Shown here one piece after another: positions 7,400 to 16,062 of a stretch of DNA of 64,000 nt (within the stretch, counting starts at the first letter, position 1; the number at the start of each line of letters is the position of its first letter). The stretch covers positions 4,340,001 to 4,404,000 of the forward strand of contig NZ_CP040018.1 of the NCBI RefSeq assembly GCF_005280255.1. Direction: 5' to 3'. The notes beneath the pieces were generated by a model. That model saw only the letters and a list, made by a program, of their open reading frames with translations, did not search any database and had not been told where the DNA came from. Source of the stretch: Arthrobacter sp. 24S4-2 (GTDB lineage: Bacteria; Actinomycetota; Actinomycetes; Actinomycetales; Micrococcaceae). A program made the translations under genes and the position numbers.

Positions 7400-8364
7400 G
7401 GCTGGTCCTCGGGTGGGATGGGGATGGTGTAGCCGAACCGGATTTGCGCTTTGGCGATCACATCGGGGTACGCGTCCGCGGTCAATCTCAGGTAGTACTG
7501 GGTGCCGCGAAGGTCAGCATGGCCCATATAGCAGGCCAGGTAGGGCAACTTCACGGCCAGGTCCGCGTTCGCTGCAGCCCAGCGTCGAAGGTTCGTGACG
7601 GCGAAGCCGTGGCGCAGCGAGTGAGGGTGAGGCCCGCCGGTGAAATGAGGGATACCGGCATCCGCCAGGTAGCCGCGGAACCGCGTGTAGACGGTCGCCT
7701 GATTGATTGGCCTGCCCGCAGCGGCGGCATAGAACACGTAATCGCTGACATCCGGAGCGGGGTGCGCGGCCGCGATGTAGGCGTGCAAGGTCGCGGTAAG
7801 CCTGCCGGTGATCGGGACCGTCCGGCCCTCGCCGTTCTTCGAATCCCGGATCCGCAGCGTCCCGGCGTTGGCATCCACGTCTGGCAGCGTCAGGTTCAGT
7901 GCCTCCGAGACCCGCAGCCCGGCCCCATACAACACCCGGAAAAGAACCGGGTCGACCAGTGCCTTGTTCGAGTACGAGGACATAGCCTGAGAGTCGATCG
8001 CTGCGAACAGGCGGCGCACCTCGTCGTCGGTGAACACATACGGCGGCTGATGGCGGACACGGACCCGCGTTGCCACCACCGGTGTGTAGGCGTCCCAGCC
8101 GAAGCCTTGGGCGTGTTCGGTCAGCTGGTGCAGTGCTACCTCGTTGCGCCTGAGAGTGGAAGAGCGCAGGTGGCGGCCGTAAAGGAACCCCTCGATCGCT
8201 TCCTTGGTGATCGACCCGTCCGCATAGCCCTGCAACCGGCAGTGGTCGGCGAACTGGTGCAGAACCCGTTCCGGGACTTTGAACTTGTATCCGCTCGCGC
8301 GGCGTAAGGCGACCAAATCGGCGACCAGGACCGGCAGCGTCGTCTCAGACATCGTGCCCACCAT
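7396..8364 (-). CDS. ritB: Tyrosine recombinase RitB of the inner RIT
   Basis: A 322-residue recombinase with N-terminal core-binding domain and catalytic residues in AGLRVSEALNL, HPHSLRHGFAVTNL and MGHADLRGTQYYLRLT. ATG 8364 or the internal ATG at 8352 (reading SETTLPVLVADL) may be used; both overlap the end of ritA, which indicates coupling. The tandem Tyr-Tyr at the nucleophile position is typical of this subfamily. Confidence 0.87.
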   Translation of the reverse strand: MVGTMSETTLPVLVADLVALRRASGYKFKVPERVLHQFADHCRLQGYADGSITKEAIEGFLYGRHLRSSTLRRNEVALHQLTEHAQGFGWDAYTPVVATRVRVRHQPPYVFTDDEVRRLFAAIDSQAMSSYSNKALVDPVLFRVLYGAGLRVSEALNLTLPDVDANAGTLRIRDSKNGEGRTVPITGRLTATLHAYIAAAHPAPDVSDYVFYAAAAGRPINQATVYTRFRGYLADAGIPHFTGGPHPHSLRHGFAVTNLRRWAAANADLAVKLPYLACYMGHADLRGTQYYLRLTADAYPDVIAKAQIRFGYTIPIPPEDQP

Positions 8365-9616
8365 CGGCCCCGCCCTGGTCGATGACGTCTTCGACGTCCA
8401 CCGCGCAACACCGCAGCCTTTCGGTGTCGAACCGCAGGTAGTAGGCCTGGGTCGTGTCGCTGGAGCCGTGCCCCAAAACGTCCGAGACCACCGATATCGG
8501 TGTGCCGTTGCCGATCATGGCCACCGCCAGCGAGCCGCGCAGAGAATGCATTCCGCAGACCTTCTCCGGCGGGAACTCGATCCCGGCACGGGCCGCATGC
8601 CGGGACAACCGGGTGGCGACCGACGCAGCAGACCCGAACGTGTCGAACGGGTGGCGGTGCTTCACGAACACCTTCGGACAGGCCGTTTCGGGACGGCCGT
8701 GTTGGACGTAGTCGATAACCGCCCAGCCGACATCATCGAGCAGCGGCAGGCTCAACGGCCGGCCGGTCTTGCGCTGGATGATCGTGATGGTCTTCGCACG
8801 CCAATCCAGATCTCCCAGCTCGAGGTGACGCAGATCCGAGATCCGCAGGCCCAGCCGGGCAGTCGCCAGGATCATCGCGTAATCCCGCTTGCCGATCGCG
8901 GACTGACGATCGATCCCGGCCAGCAACCGGCGGACCTGAACGGCGCTCCACAAGTGCGGTTCGGACTCGTGACGGACGTACTTTTGCGGCGGCAACAGGC
9001 CCGCCAAGCTCCCCAGCATCCGGCCGGACACGGCCAAAAAGTCCAGGAAGTCCGCCAGAGACGACCTCAGCGACGCGATCGTTTTGCGCCGCAGCCCATG
9101 TTGGCGCAGAAGGAAACCGGACAAGTCCCGCACGCCCAGCACGGCCAGATCCGTCGCGCCCACGTCCTCCAAGTACGCCAAGAACCGGCTGACCGCCCTG
9201 TCTTTCGCGACCACCGTCGCCGCCACGTTGCCACGCCGCCGGCAGGCAATGAGGTAGTCGTCCCTAAGCAGACGAAACATCCTCGGACAACCATCCTTCG
9301 CAGACACCACCGGCCGGTCGACTTCCACCGGTCGGCCAGCCAGTACGTCCGCCACCAACACCACCGGCCGGCGAACCGCTTGGACGGCCCTGTCCCTGAC
9401 CGGTTCACGCAACGACCCCAACCTGACCCCAGTCTGTTTCGCAATGAAATCGACGCACACCTGATCACTCACCGAGTCCACACCCCGCCCGCCCACAAAC
9501 AAGGCAAATCGATCCAACACGACCTGATGGCGCCGGACCGTGGCCTCGGCCCTCCCGGCCTCAAGCAACACCGCCGCCACACGACCAACAGCGGATCTGA
9601 CATCTGCTTCTCCCAT
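8345..9616 (-). CDS. ritA: Tyrosine recombinase RitA of the inner RIT
   Basis: About 423 residues from the ATG at 9616 (GEADVRSAVGRVAAVLLEAG); the frame stays open upstream to 9709 into the terminal repeat, and the chosen start is the first with a plausible N-terminus. Catalytic elements are LGLRISDLRHLEL, the box GMHSLRGSLAVAM (Arg followed by Gly, not His) and the Tyr in GHGSSDTTQAYYLRFD. It is the first gene of the trio and the longest, as in described RITs. Confidence 0.85.
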   Translation of the reverse strand: MGEADVRSAVGRVAAVLLEAGRAEATVRRHQVVLDRFALFVGGRGVDSVSDQVCVDFIAKQTGVRLGSLREPVRDRAVQAVRRPVVLVADVLAGRPVEVDRPVVSAKDGCPRMFRLLRDDYLIACRRRGNVAATVVAKDRAVSRFLAYLEDVGATDLAVLGVRDLSGFLLRQHGLRRKTIASLRSSLADFLDFLAVSGRMLGSLAGLLPPQKYVRHESEPHLWSAVQVRRLLAGIDRQSAIGKRDYAMILATARLGLRISDLRHLELGDLDWRAKTITIIQRKTGRPLSLPLLDDVGWAVIDYVQHGRPETACPKVFVKHRHPFDTFGSAASVATRLSRHAARAGIEFPPEKVCGMHSLRGSLAVAMIGNGTPISVVSDVLGHGSSDTTQAYYLRFDTERLRCCAVDVEDVIDQGGADGGHDV

Positions 9617-9723
9617 GAGAATCACCCACTCTTCGCTAATGCAATGAACTGACAAAGCGATTCTCCATCGGTGCCCGCAGCGACCAACACCTTCTAAGGA
9701 CCCCCACACAGGGCCCTGCAGGC

Positions 9724-9855
9724 AAGGCTCGAATCGTCAGCCCGCTGACGCCGGACGCTGGGATTATGCGCCCCAAAACACCGCCCGCATGGCGCCCACC
9801 AGCCACAACACAACGACAGGGAACATAACCCCGCCGTCCGCCTAATGCCGCTTAT
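9724..9855. repeat. Inner RIT long terminal inverted repeat, right copy
   Basis: The reverse complement begins ATAAGCGGCATTAGGCGG and follows the left copy to GGCTCGAATCGTCAG. It contains a single GTCCGGC unit. The outer ritB frame resumes immediately outside it at 9856. Confidence 0.88.
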
Positions 9856-10587
9856 CGTGAAGTCTCGGTGCCGAGGGCGCGCCCCGGTCCCGATACCGGC
9901 GTTGTTGACGAGCTTCCGGAACGTCTGGCTGACGACGGTGTAGCAGAGCCGTTTGTGTGTCAGGGACATGAAGAAGCTTGGTTCCTTCGGTCGCGGTTGC
10001 AGATTATCGCGCAGTGCAGCGTATGCGCTCAGTGCCTGCATGGCGGTGCTGTGAAGCGGAACGAGGCGGGACTTGCCGAACTTGGACTCGCGGATCAGCA
10101 GCACGTTCCCGGACCAGTCAACGTCGCTGCGGTCGAGCTTGATGGCCTCGCCGATCCGCAGACCTCCCGAGGCCAGCAGCCCGATCAGTGTCTCGTAGGT
10201 CGCGGCCCGCAGCGGGGAGGTGATCGATTGGTGGGCCTGGTTCATCAGTGCCTCGATGTCGGCGGTGGAGTAGATGAATGGTTGACGCCATCGTTGCCGG
10301 TGTGGCATCAGACCCGACGGCGGGATCTCCGTGCCGGGGTAAATGCCGGCCAGGTAGCGGGCGAAGCCCCGGGCTGCCGTCATCCGTCGCGGCCCTACGG
10401 TCGTCACCTGGCCTGTCGGGGATTGCTGCGCCCATTCCAGCGCTGCTTGGATCGTCACGGTTGGCGATCCGTGAGCGTCGAGGTAAGCCACGAAGCCTGG
10501 CAGCAGCCAGCGGGCCTCGGCCAGTTCGTGTCCGAGCGATCGGCGCAGCTGCAGGTAGTCCGCGAGATCCTGCTCCAGCGCACTCAC
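9856..10587 (-). pseudogene. ritB: ritB of the outer RIT, N-terminal piece
   Basis: From GTG 10587 (overlapping the ritA stop at 10584-10586) it reads SALEQDLADYLQLRRSLGHE and runs through the core-binding domain to the first catalytic Arg in GGLRIGEAIKLDRSDVD. It breaks off after RPRHRDF. The C-terminal piece is at 6020-6212. The insertion separates catalytic box I from box II, so no active RitB can be made from the outer element. Confidence 0.85.
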
Positions 10588-11783
10588 CGCACGGCCCCCG
10601 GCCACGGCTGGGCCACCCGGCGCAGCGCTACCAGGTCAACCTTGGCGTAGAGGGCGGTGGTGGCCAGATCCTGATGGCGAAGGACCTGGCTGATCGCTAC
10701 CAGGCCGGCGCCCCTGCGGAGCAGTTCACCGGCCAGCGCGTGCCTGAGCCCGTGCGGTCCGACCTTGGGCAGGCCTGCGCGTTTGCAGGCCCGCTCGACA
10801 ACATCACCGACCAGATCGGCGCGGATCGGTCCGCGGGGAGCCCGGCAGGTCAGGAACACATGACGGGCAGCAGCAGGGTTCCGTTCACAGGACAGATAGG
10901 CTGCCAGGGCTTCGCCGACCTCGGCTGGCAACGGCAACCGGTCTTGCCGGCGCGCCTTGCCGCGGACCATGAGTTCCCCGGACCGCCAGTCCACGTCACG
11001 CAGTTCCATCCGGGCGACCTCGATGGACCGTAACCCCAACCGCGACACCAGCATGACTATCGCGAAGTCCCTGACACCGACCAGCGTGCTGCGGTCGAAG
11101 CTGTCGAGCAAAAGCTGCACATCCTCCGCGGACATCCCTGGTGGCGGAAGGGTCGCGAAACGCCATCCACCCACCGCAGGAACGGATGCCCCCAGACTCA
11201 ACCCGGTGATGCCGTCCAGGTAAAGAAAGCGCAGGACTGAACGCAGCTCGGCCACCCGGCCCTTCGCCGAACCGGCAGACACCCTGGCGAATTCCCGCAG
11301 CAGGAACGCATTGATGTTCGCCCCGGTCAAAGCCTCCGGAGCGAACACACCACCGGCCGAGGACTCCTCAAGGAAGCGCCGGGCGGTGTTCTCATACCGC
11401 AGCACCGTGCTCGAGGCCAGGCCCCGCTCATGAACCAGCCACGACCGGTACTGAATAAGCAGCGCACCCAACTGCGTCACCAACGGCGTGGCCTCAGGGG
11501 CGATGCCCGTCTCCCGCAAATAGCTCAACAGCGGCACCAACGCGCGGGGACCCGGGCTCCTGCTCCGGCCAGCCCTTCGCCGGGCAGACTGGAACGCTGC
11601 CAACCGTTCCTCGTTCAGATCCTCTGTCCTCAGCCGTTCAGCAAAAAGCCACAGGCCGACCTGGCCCAAATCCTTCAGCATGTTCACGATCGTGCCCGGT
11701 GTGTAGCCCCGCTGCGCCAACCAGGCCCGATAGCCCTCGACCTGCGGCCCGAGCTGACCGGCCTTCCTTCTCGTTCCCGACAC
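10584..11783 (-). CDS. ritA: Tyrosine recombinase RitA of the outer RIT
   Basis: A 399-residue recombinase. An N-terminal segment reads GTRRKAGQLGPQVEGYRAWL, followed by core-binding and catalytic domains. The catalytic residues lie in RLGLRSIEVARMELRDVD, the GPHGLRHALAGELL box and the Tyr in LRHQDLATTALYAKVDL. It is intact and is the first gene of the outer trio. It lies about 170 bp from the element end. Confidence 0.88.
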   Translation of the reverse strand: MSGTRRKAGQLGPQVEGYRAWLAQRGYTPGTIVNMLKDLGQVGLWLFAERLRTEDLNEERLAAFQSARRRAGRSRSPGPRALVPLLSYLRETGIAPEATPLVTQLGALLIQYRSWLVHERGLASSTVLRYENTARRFLEESSAGGVFAPEALTGANINAFLLREFARVSAGSAKGRVAELRSVLRFLYLDGITGLSLGASVPAVGGWRFATLPPPGMSAEDVQLLLDSFDRSTLVGVRDFAIVMLVSRLGLRSIEVARMELRDVDWRSGELMVRGKARRQDRLPLPAEVGEALAAYLSCERNPAAARHVFLTCRAPRGPIRADLVGDVVERACKRAGLPKVGPHGLRHALAGELLRRGAGLVAISQVLRHQDLATTALYAKVDLVALRRVAQPWPGAVR

Positions 11784-11920
11784 TGCACTTCGCCTCCTTC
11801 ACGCAAGCACGGTTGCTCCCATGATCAGGCTCCACCCCCAGGAACTATGCCGACACGAGAACGCCCGCCCCGACGAGAAAACCCAGCGCCCGCACCCGAT
11901 TTACCAACCGCCCCCGGATT

Positions 11921-11954
11921 GCCTCGGCATAGTCACGGGCTCGGCATAGGTCGA
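11921..11954. repeat. Outer RIT terminal inverted repeat, right copy
   Basis: Inverse of 4946-4979 with one mismatch. The istB coding sequence begins again directly at its outer edge (minus strand ...CTGGTGGTCGAC). Confidence 0.85.
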
Positions 11955-12456
11955 CCACCAGGAGGCTGTAGCGGCGGAGTTTGACTAGTTCCTGGGCGAG
12001 TTTCCCGCGGGAGCGGGCTTCCTGGAGCCGGGCCACCCAGCCGGTCGCGGAGTCGAAGAGAACCCTGTGACCGGCTTTGGCTGCCTTGATGCCGATGCCG
12101 ACCGCGAGGTGGGTTTTGCCGGTGCCGGGTGGCCCGAGGAGGACCACGTTTTTGGCTTCGGAGAGGAACACCCCGGTTCCCAGGTGCGCGATGAGGTTCC
12201 GGTCCGCGGAGGGCTGGTGGTCGAAGTTGAACTTCTCAAGGTCCTTGTGGGCCGGGAATCTCGCGGCCTTGATCCGGGTCGCGGCTCCGGAGGCTTCGCG
12301 TTCGGAGACTTCTCGGGAGAGGACGGCGGCCAGGTACTCCTCATGGGACCAGCCGGCGTCTCTGGCCTGGTCCCCGAGACGGCGGAAGCCGTCGCTGATC
12401 CGTGGTGCGCGCAGGGCCCGGGCGTAGTACTCGATCTGTGACGGTGTCCCGGTCAT
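11950..12456 (-). pseudogene. istB: istB of IS21 copy 3, N-terminal half
   Basis: From ATG 12456 the protein has an IstB N-terminal helical domain, LEKFNFDHQPSADRNLI, Walker A LLGPPGTGKTHLAVGIG and the start of Walker B YSLLVVD. At 11950 it runs into the outer RIT; the rest (EVGYIPFDQ...) is at 4785-4924. The start overlaps the istA C-terminal piece as ATGA. The ATPase belongs to a different IS21 subgroup from copy 1. Confidence 0.85.
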
Positions 12457-12789
12457 GAAGCCGCTTCCAGAAGGGCCGGGTGCTGGCCGAGGTCGATGCC
12501 GAAGATCTCGTCGTAGGCGGCCAGATCCCGCACCTGTACCGCTTCTTCGGGTTCGGGGCGGTGCACCCGCTGGGTTCGGAAGTCCCGGCGCATCACCGCT
12601 GCGCGGGCCACGTGGGCGGGATCGGTCAGGACCAGGTGCCGGGCCCAGACCCGGACGTTGGTGGCGATGATGACGCCGTCATTGGTGACCCAGACGGTAT
12701 CCAGATCGGCGGTGATATCCACGATCCGCCCAATGAACGACGGGTCCACGGAATAGTCGTTGGAGAACACCCGCACGTAGTAATCGCGT
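12453..12789 (-). pseudogene. istA: istA of IS21 copy 3, C-terminal piece
   Basis: The minus strand reads LPRDYYVRVFSNDYSVDPSF, then a beta-rich segment and ARAAVMRRDF, the C-terminal part of an IstA of the IS408/IS1162 type. With one copy of the 6-bp repeat GGCAGC removed it joins NAVRLP at 13589 and continues istA copy 3. Its stop overlaps the istB start. Confidence 0.75.
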
Positions 12790-12795
12790 GGCAGC

Positions 12796-13588
12796 TGAGT
12801 ATTTGAAGGTTTGGAAGCCACCCGATATTGCCTTTTGGGGCCATTGATATTGCCGGTGGGGCCAGCGGCCGGGGTTGTGGGGGCCACCGGCTCCCACCGA
12901 CGTTTGGGCATGCCACGAACAGATAAACGGTCCTGGCCTTGCCCGTGACCGGATCGGCCAACTGCATCGTTGGCCCTGACCAGTCGACCTTGACCGTCTG
13001 CCCGGCCTTGTGTCCGACACGGGATGCCACCCCCGTGACCAACACGTGGCGTTGGTAGGTCCGGCAGAACCGGTCATAACCCATCGCCGGCTCACCGGTA
13101 GCAGTGCATGAATCGGCGTACTCGTTATGCAGCAGCTTCAGCGTCACCCCGACCCGGGCCATCTTCCGGTGGACCTGGTCCCAGTCCGGCTGCGCGAACA
13201 CGCTTTGATGCTCACCGCGCCCCGGGAACAACCGGGCATACACCTCGCGGTCCGTGCTGTCGGCGATATCGTCCCACACCATACCGGTCGCGTCGGCAGC
13301 ATCCAGCACCGCCGTGATGCTCTTCCGGGACATTCCCTGCGATGCCGCAATTGCCCAATTGCCCGGCCTGACAGGCCCTCGGCGCGCAACTGCAACACGA
13401 GCTTCGCTCTGATCTTCCGTACCATTGATGATTACTCCTTCCGCCGTGCGCCCTATACACACGACGGAAGGAGCCTAAACTGGGTGGCCCCCACACACGC
13501 CACTACCGGCACCCAAGACCGCTACTGCGCGCTCTGCCAACCGGCCCCCAAACACACGACAGATGGACCCCAAAAGCGCAAATATTCA
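12796..13588 (-). mobile_element. IS21-family element, copy 2 (internally deleted)
   Basis: The ends TGAGTATTTG at 12796 and CAAATATTCA ending at 13588 are inverted repeats like those of copy 1. A 6-bp direct repeat GGCAGC flanks it (12790-12795 and 13589-13594). Only 793 bp remain: the istA N-terminal part and the two repeat-rich ends. The istA C-terminus and all of istB are gone. It interrupts istA of copy 3. Confidence 0.82.
12914..13425 (-). pseudogene. istA: istA remnant of IS21 copy 2
   Basis: It starts VRKIRAKLVLQLRAEGLSGR, nearly identical to IstA of copy 1, and continues as SQGMSRKSITAVLDAAD, FPGRG and VDWSGPTMQLADP up to YLFVACPN, where it is truncated. An 8-bp tandem duplication AATTGCCC/AATTGCCC (13348-13363) shifts the frame just after SGRAI; deleting one copy restores GRAIAASQGMSRK. 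The gene is dead by two independent lesions. Confidence 0.82.
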
Positions 13589-13988
13589 GGCAGCCGCACG
13601 GCGTTGCCGAAGACGGCTTCCGGGGTCACCGGCGGCAGTTCCCGCATCTTCTCCCGGTCCGGGACGATCAGCTCGTCCGGGCGGCCGTGGCGGGACCGCG
13701 AGTACCGGTGATTGGCCTTGGGCAGCCAGTCCTCCAGCTGGCCGTTGAAATCCGCTGGTGACCGGAAGTCCCGGCCCGGCATGAAGCGTTGCCCGAAGAA
13801 CCTGTTTATCCGCTCGACCATGCCCTTGGACTCCGGAGCCCGCGGCGGAAGCAGCTTGATCTCCAATCCCAGGGACCCGGCGAACGCGGCCACCGGCTCC
13901 GTGGGCCGGCGCCTACCGATGCCGGACTCGTTGTCCCACAAGCCTGGACGGAACCGCCTGCGCGTCCTGCAACAGAGTCCACATTCCG
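13589..13988 (-). pseudogene. istA: istA of IS21 copy 3, middle piece
   Basis: The minus strand encodes LWDNESGIG, EIKLLPPRAPESKGMVERIN and FPNQLEDWL-like DFNGQLEDWLPKAN, the catalytic C-terminal half of the DDE core, with Glu in KGMVERINRFFG. It joins the N-terminal piece across ISL3 (one ACATTCCG copy removed) but with a 2-bp deletion near RLVWDNE, where GTGTGG is expected and GTGG is present. The gene is therefore frameshifted as well as interrupted. Confidence 0.75.
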
Positions 13989-15475
13989 GGCCCTTCGCAT
14001 TTAGGCATGGTTGGTCGATTTGGTCCGGTAGGGCCGGTGGCCGCCGGCGGCGAGTAGGCATCTGAGTCTGTAGTTGGTGAAGTTGCGGAAGCCGCGGGCG
14101 ATGCGGCGGGTGGTTTCGATGACGCCGTTGATTGCTTCGGTGGGCCCGTTGGAGGCGCCGTTGGTGTCGAAGTAGGCGAGGACCGCGGTCTTCCATTGTT
14201 TGAGTGTCCGGCCGAGCCGGGCCACTTCCGGGATCGGGCACGTCGGGAATGAGGAGATCACTTCGGTCACGAGTTCCCGTCCCCGCGACGGAAGGGCATG
14301 GTAGATGTTGCGGACCTTCTGGTAGCACTGCCAGGCCAGAGTGACTTCGTGGTCCGGATCCCCGGCGGTGAGTTTGGCATCGAGTCTTGCGGTTTGTTTG
14401 TCGGTGAGGTGTTCGGCGCCTATCTGCAGGGTCCGACGGATCCCGTAGAGCGGGTCCCCCTTGCGTCCGCGGTGCCCGAGGGTGTCCTGCTGGACCCGGC
14501 GGCGGACCTCATCGACCATGGCCGTCCCGAGCTTGACGACGTGGAACGCGTCCAGGACGGTGATGGCTTCGGGTAGTTCGTCGCGGATCGCATTCGCGTA
14601 GCCGCGGAACGGGTCCAACGCAGCGGTCTTGATACCGGCAGTGAACTCCTCGCCGCGCGCTCTGAGCCAGTCAGCGTAGGCCTTCCCGGACCGTCCCGGC
14701 ACGAGGTCGAGAAGCCGTGCATGGACAGTGCCGTTGGCGTCGCGGGTGTGGTCCACGATGCCGGTGACCATGCCCGATCCGGGCGGGCCAGTGTGGGACC
14801 AGACATGCTCGTCGACGCCAAGCGCGTCCACGCCGGCGAGCCGGTCCGTGATTCCGATGCGTCTGGTGGCCTCTGCCTTGACGGCGTCCCAGACGGTGTG
14901 CCAGGAGACGCCGAGCTGGTGGGCCAGGGCTGAGACTGAGGTGTCGAACCGGGCCAGCGCGTCGGTCGCCCATGCCACTGCTCGGGCGGTGAGTTTCGCC
15001 CGCGGCCCTGCCAGTGGGTGTTCCTCGGTGAAGGTGTTCCCCGGACAGTCTGGGTCCGGGCAGCGCCAGACCCGCTTTGCCCACAGCAGCCGCACCGGCC
15101 TGCCGAAACAGGGAATGTCATGAAGCTGGACCTGCCGGCGTCCGTGGCCGATCGCGATGACGCCGCAGTCCGGGCAGCCGCTGAGGGTTTCCCCGGTTTC
15201 GACGCGCAGAACCAGGCCGTTCTCGGTTGCCGTGACGGAGCTGATGTGGATGCCCTCGACACCGAGCAGAGCATCAGCGCGCGTGCACCAGCGGCCACCG
15301 GAACAAGACATAGAGTTATTCATGTCAGGGTCTCTTTTGGGTATTGGTTTGCTTGGTCGCTACCAATTCAAAGAGGCCCTGACCTCTTTCCAGCCGCACC
15401 ACGCCGCACCGCTCCGCACCATGCCACGCGGCGGTGCTCTCAGCCAGCCCTAACCATGCCTAAATGCGAAGGGCC
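13989..15475 (-). mobile_element. ISL3-family element (complete)
   Basis: Perfect inverted repeats GGCCCTTCGCATTTAGGCAT lie at both ends (13989 onward; minus strand from 15475). An 8-bp direct repeat ACATTCCG flanks it (13981-13988 and 15476-15483). Size 1487 bp, repeat length and 8-bp duplication all fit ISL3. It interrupts istA of IS21 copy 3. Confidence 0.93.
14001..15323 (-). CDS. ISL3-family transposase
   Basis: A 440-residue DDE transposase. The N-terminal zinc-finger domain has CPDCG and RCPDPDCPGNTF around residues 35-85. An HTH follows (ALAHQLGVSWHTVWDAVK) and then the catalytic domain, with GVDEHVW, DPFRGYANAIRDELPEA, DAFHVVKL and the C-terminal NGPTEAINGVIE. It appears intact, so this copy may be active. 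Confidence 0.92.
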   Translation of the reverse strand: MNNSMSCSGGRWCTRADALLGVEGIHISSVTATENGLVLRVETGETLSGCPDCGVIAIGHGRRQVQLHDIPCFGRPVRLLWAKRVWRCPDPDCPGNTFTEEHPLAGPRAKLTARAVAWATDALARFDTSVSALAHQLGVSWHTVWDAVKAEATRRIGITDRLAGVDALGVDEHVWSHTGPPGSGMVTGIVDHTRDANGTVHARLLDLVPGRSGKAYADWLRARGEEFTAGIKTAALDPFRGYANAIRDELPEAITVLDAFHVVKLGTAMVDEVRRRVQQDTLGHRGRKGDPLYGIRRTLQIGAEHLTDKQTARLDAKLTAGDPDHEVTLAWQCYQKVRNIYHALPSRGRELVTEVISSFPTCPIPEVARLGRTLKQWKTAVLAYFDTNGASNGPTEAINGVIETTRRIARGFRNFTNYRLRCLLAAGGHRPYRTKSTNHA

Positions 15476-15483
15476 ACATTCCG

Positions 15484-15986
15484 CCCAGAAGGTCCGGCGT
15501 CGTCCGCGACGGCAGCACCCGCGCCTGGATGAAACCGGAGAACGCCGAGGGATTCCCCTGCACCGGTGGCGTGTCAGTCTGGCCCGCACCAACGGGCAGC
15601 GGCTCGTGCGGGAACCAGAGATCGCACTGGACCTGGAACCCCGGCTCGTGGACCAAACGGTCAGCCGGGTCAGCCGGCGCGTATTCAGGCCGGATCACGG
15701 CGACCTTCGCCCGGAACAACGACGCGGAACCGGACCAGCCCACCCGCTCCGCCAGCGTCGCGGCCGGCATCGTCGGCGTCTTCACCAACAAACTCCCGCA
15801 CCCTGGGAGCAAAGTCATTAAAACTCGATACCCGGATGCCCGCTGATACTTCGGCGCCCGGTCCGACGCCAGCGCCCGGTCCACCGTTCCGGGGGAAACA
15901 CCCACGATCCTGCCGATCGCACGCTTCGAGTGCTTACCCGTCGAAAACAGGTGGCGTATCTCCGCCCAATCATCCAAATTGACCAC
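15484..15986 (-). pseudogene. istA: istA of IS21 copy 3, N-terminal piece
   Basis: From a GTG at 15986 it reads VNLDDWAEIRHLFSTGKHSK, then an HTH (AIGRIVGVSPGTVDRALAS), TLAERVGWSGSASLFR and FQVQCDLWFPHEPLP, where the first catalytic Asp sits. The frame is cut by ISL3 at GGMW. The family differs from IstA of copies 1 and 2. Confidence 0.8.
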
Positions 15987-16062
15987 CTTCCATAATGGTC
16001 GGTGGCCCTATTTTCAGTTGGCGTTCCTGGCCCTATTTTCGGTTGGCGTTAACAGTCTCCCT

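Larger units (their letters stand above)
6235..9855 (-). mobile_element. Inner recombinase-in-trio (RIT) element, inserted in outer ritB
   Basis: Three overlapping minus-strand tyrosine recombinase genes (8345-9616, 7396-8364, 6356-7399) lie between terminal inverted repeats of about 130 bp (6235-6378 and 9724-9855). The insertion point lies between RPRHRDF and HTFAVRTLL of the outer ritB. The structure is complete, with all three genes intact and both ends present, so this is the younger of the two RITs. Confidence 0.87.
4925..11949 (-). mobile_element. Outer recombinase-in-trio (RIT) element, inserted in istB
   Basis: Three overlapping tyrosine recombinase genes (ritA 10584-11783, split ritB, ritC 5034-6023) are bounded by inverted repeats. 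The repeats are 4946-4979 and 11921-11954, 34 bp with one mismatch, beginning TCGACCTATGCCGAGCCCG. The istB frame is interrupted exactly at both ends within VVDEVGY, and GTCGAC is present at both junctions. Trios of distinct tyrosine recombinases with terminal inverted repeats are the definition of RIT elements. ritB is broken by a second RIT. Confidence 0.85.
4785..16054 (-). mobile_element. IS21-family element, copy 3 (heavily interrupted)
   Basis: Its outer end is at 16054, where TGTTAACGCCAACCGAAAAT and a second CGCCAACTGAAAATAGGGCC unit form the multiple terminal repeats of IS21. istA starts at 15986 and istB at 12456, both on the minus strand. istA is interrupted by ISL3 and by IS21 copy 2, and istB by the RIT nest. 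The far end is lost in a deletion near 4785. Flanking IS30 fragments on both sides show it had inserted in the IS30 copy. Confidence 0.75.

Noticed and set aside
8279..9652. Long plus-strand open frame (457 codons)
   Set aside because: Antisense to the inner ritA, with a low-complexity His/Gln/Arg-rich product.
12453..13462. One chimeric istA
   Set aside because: The two parts belong to different IS21 subgroups and are separated by TG...CA ends with a GGCAGC duplication, so they are two elements, not one gene.
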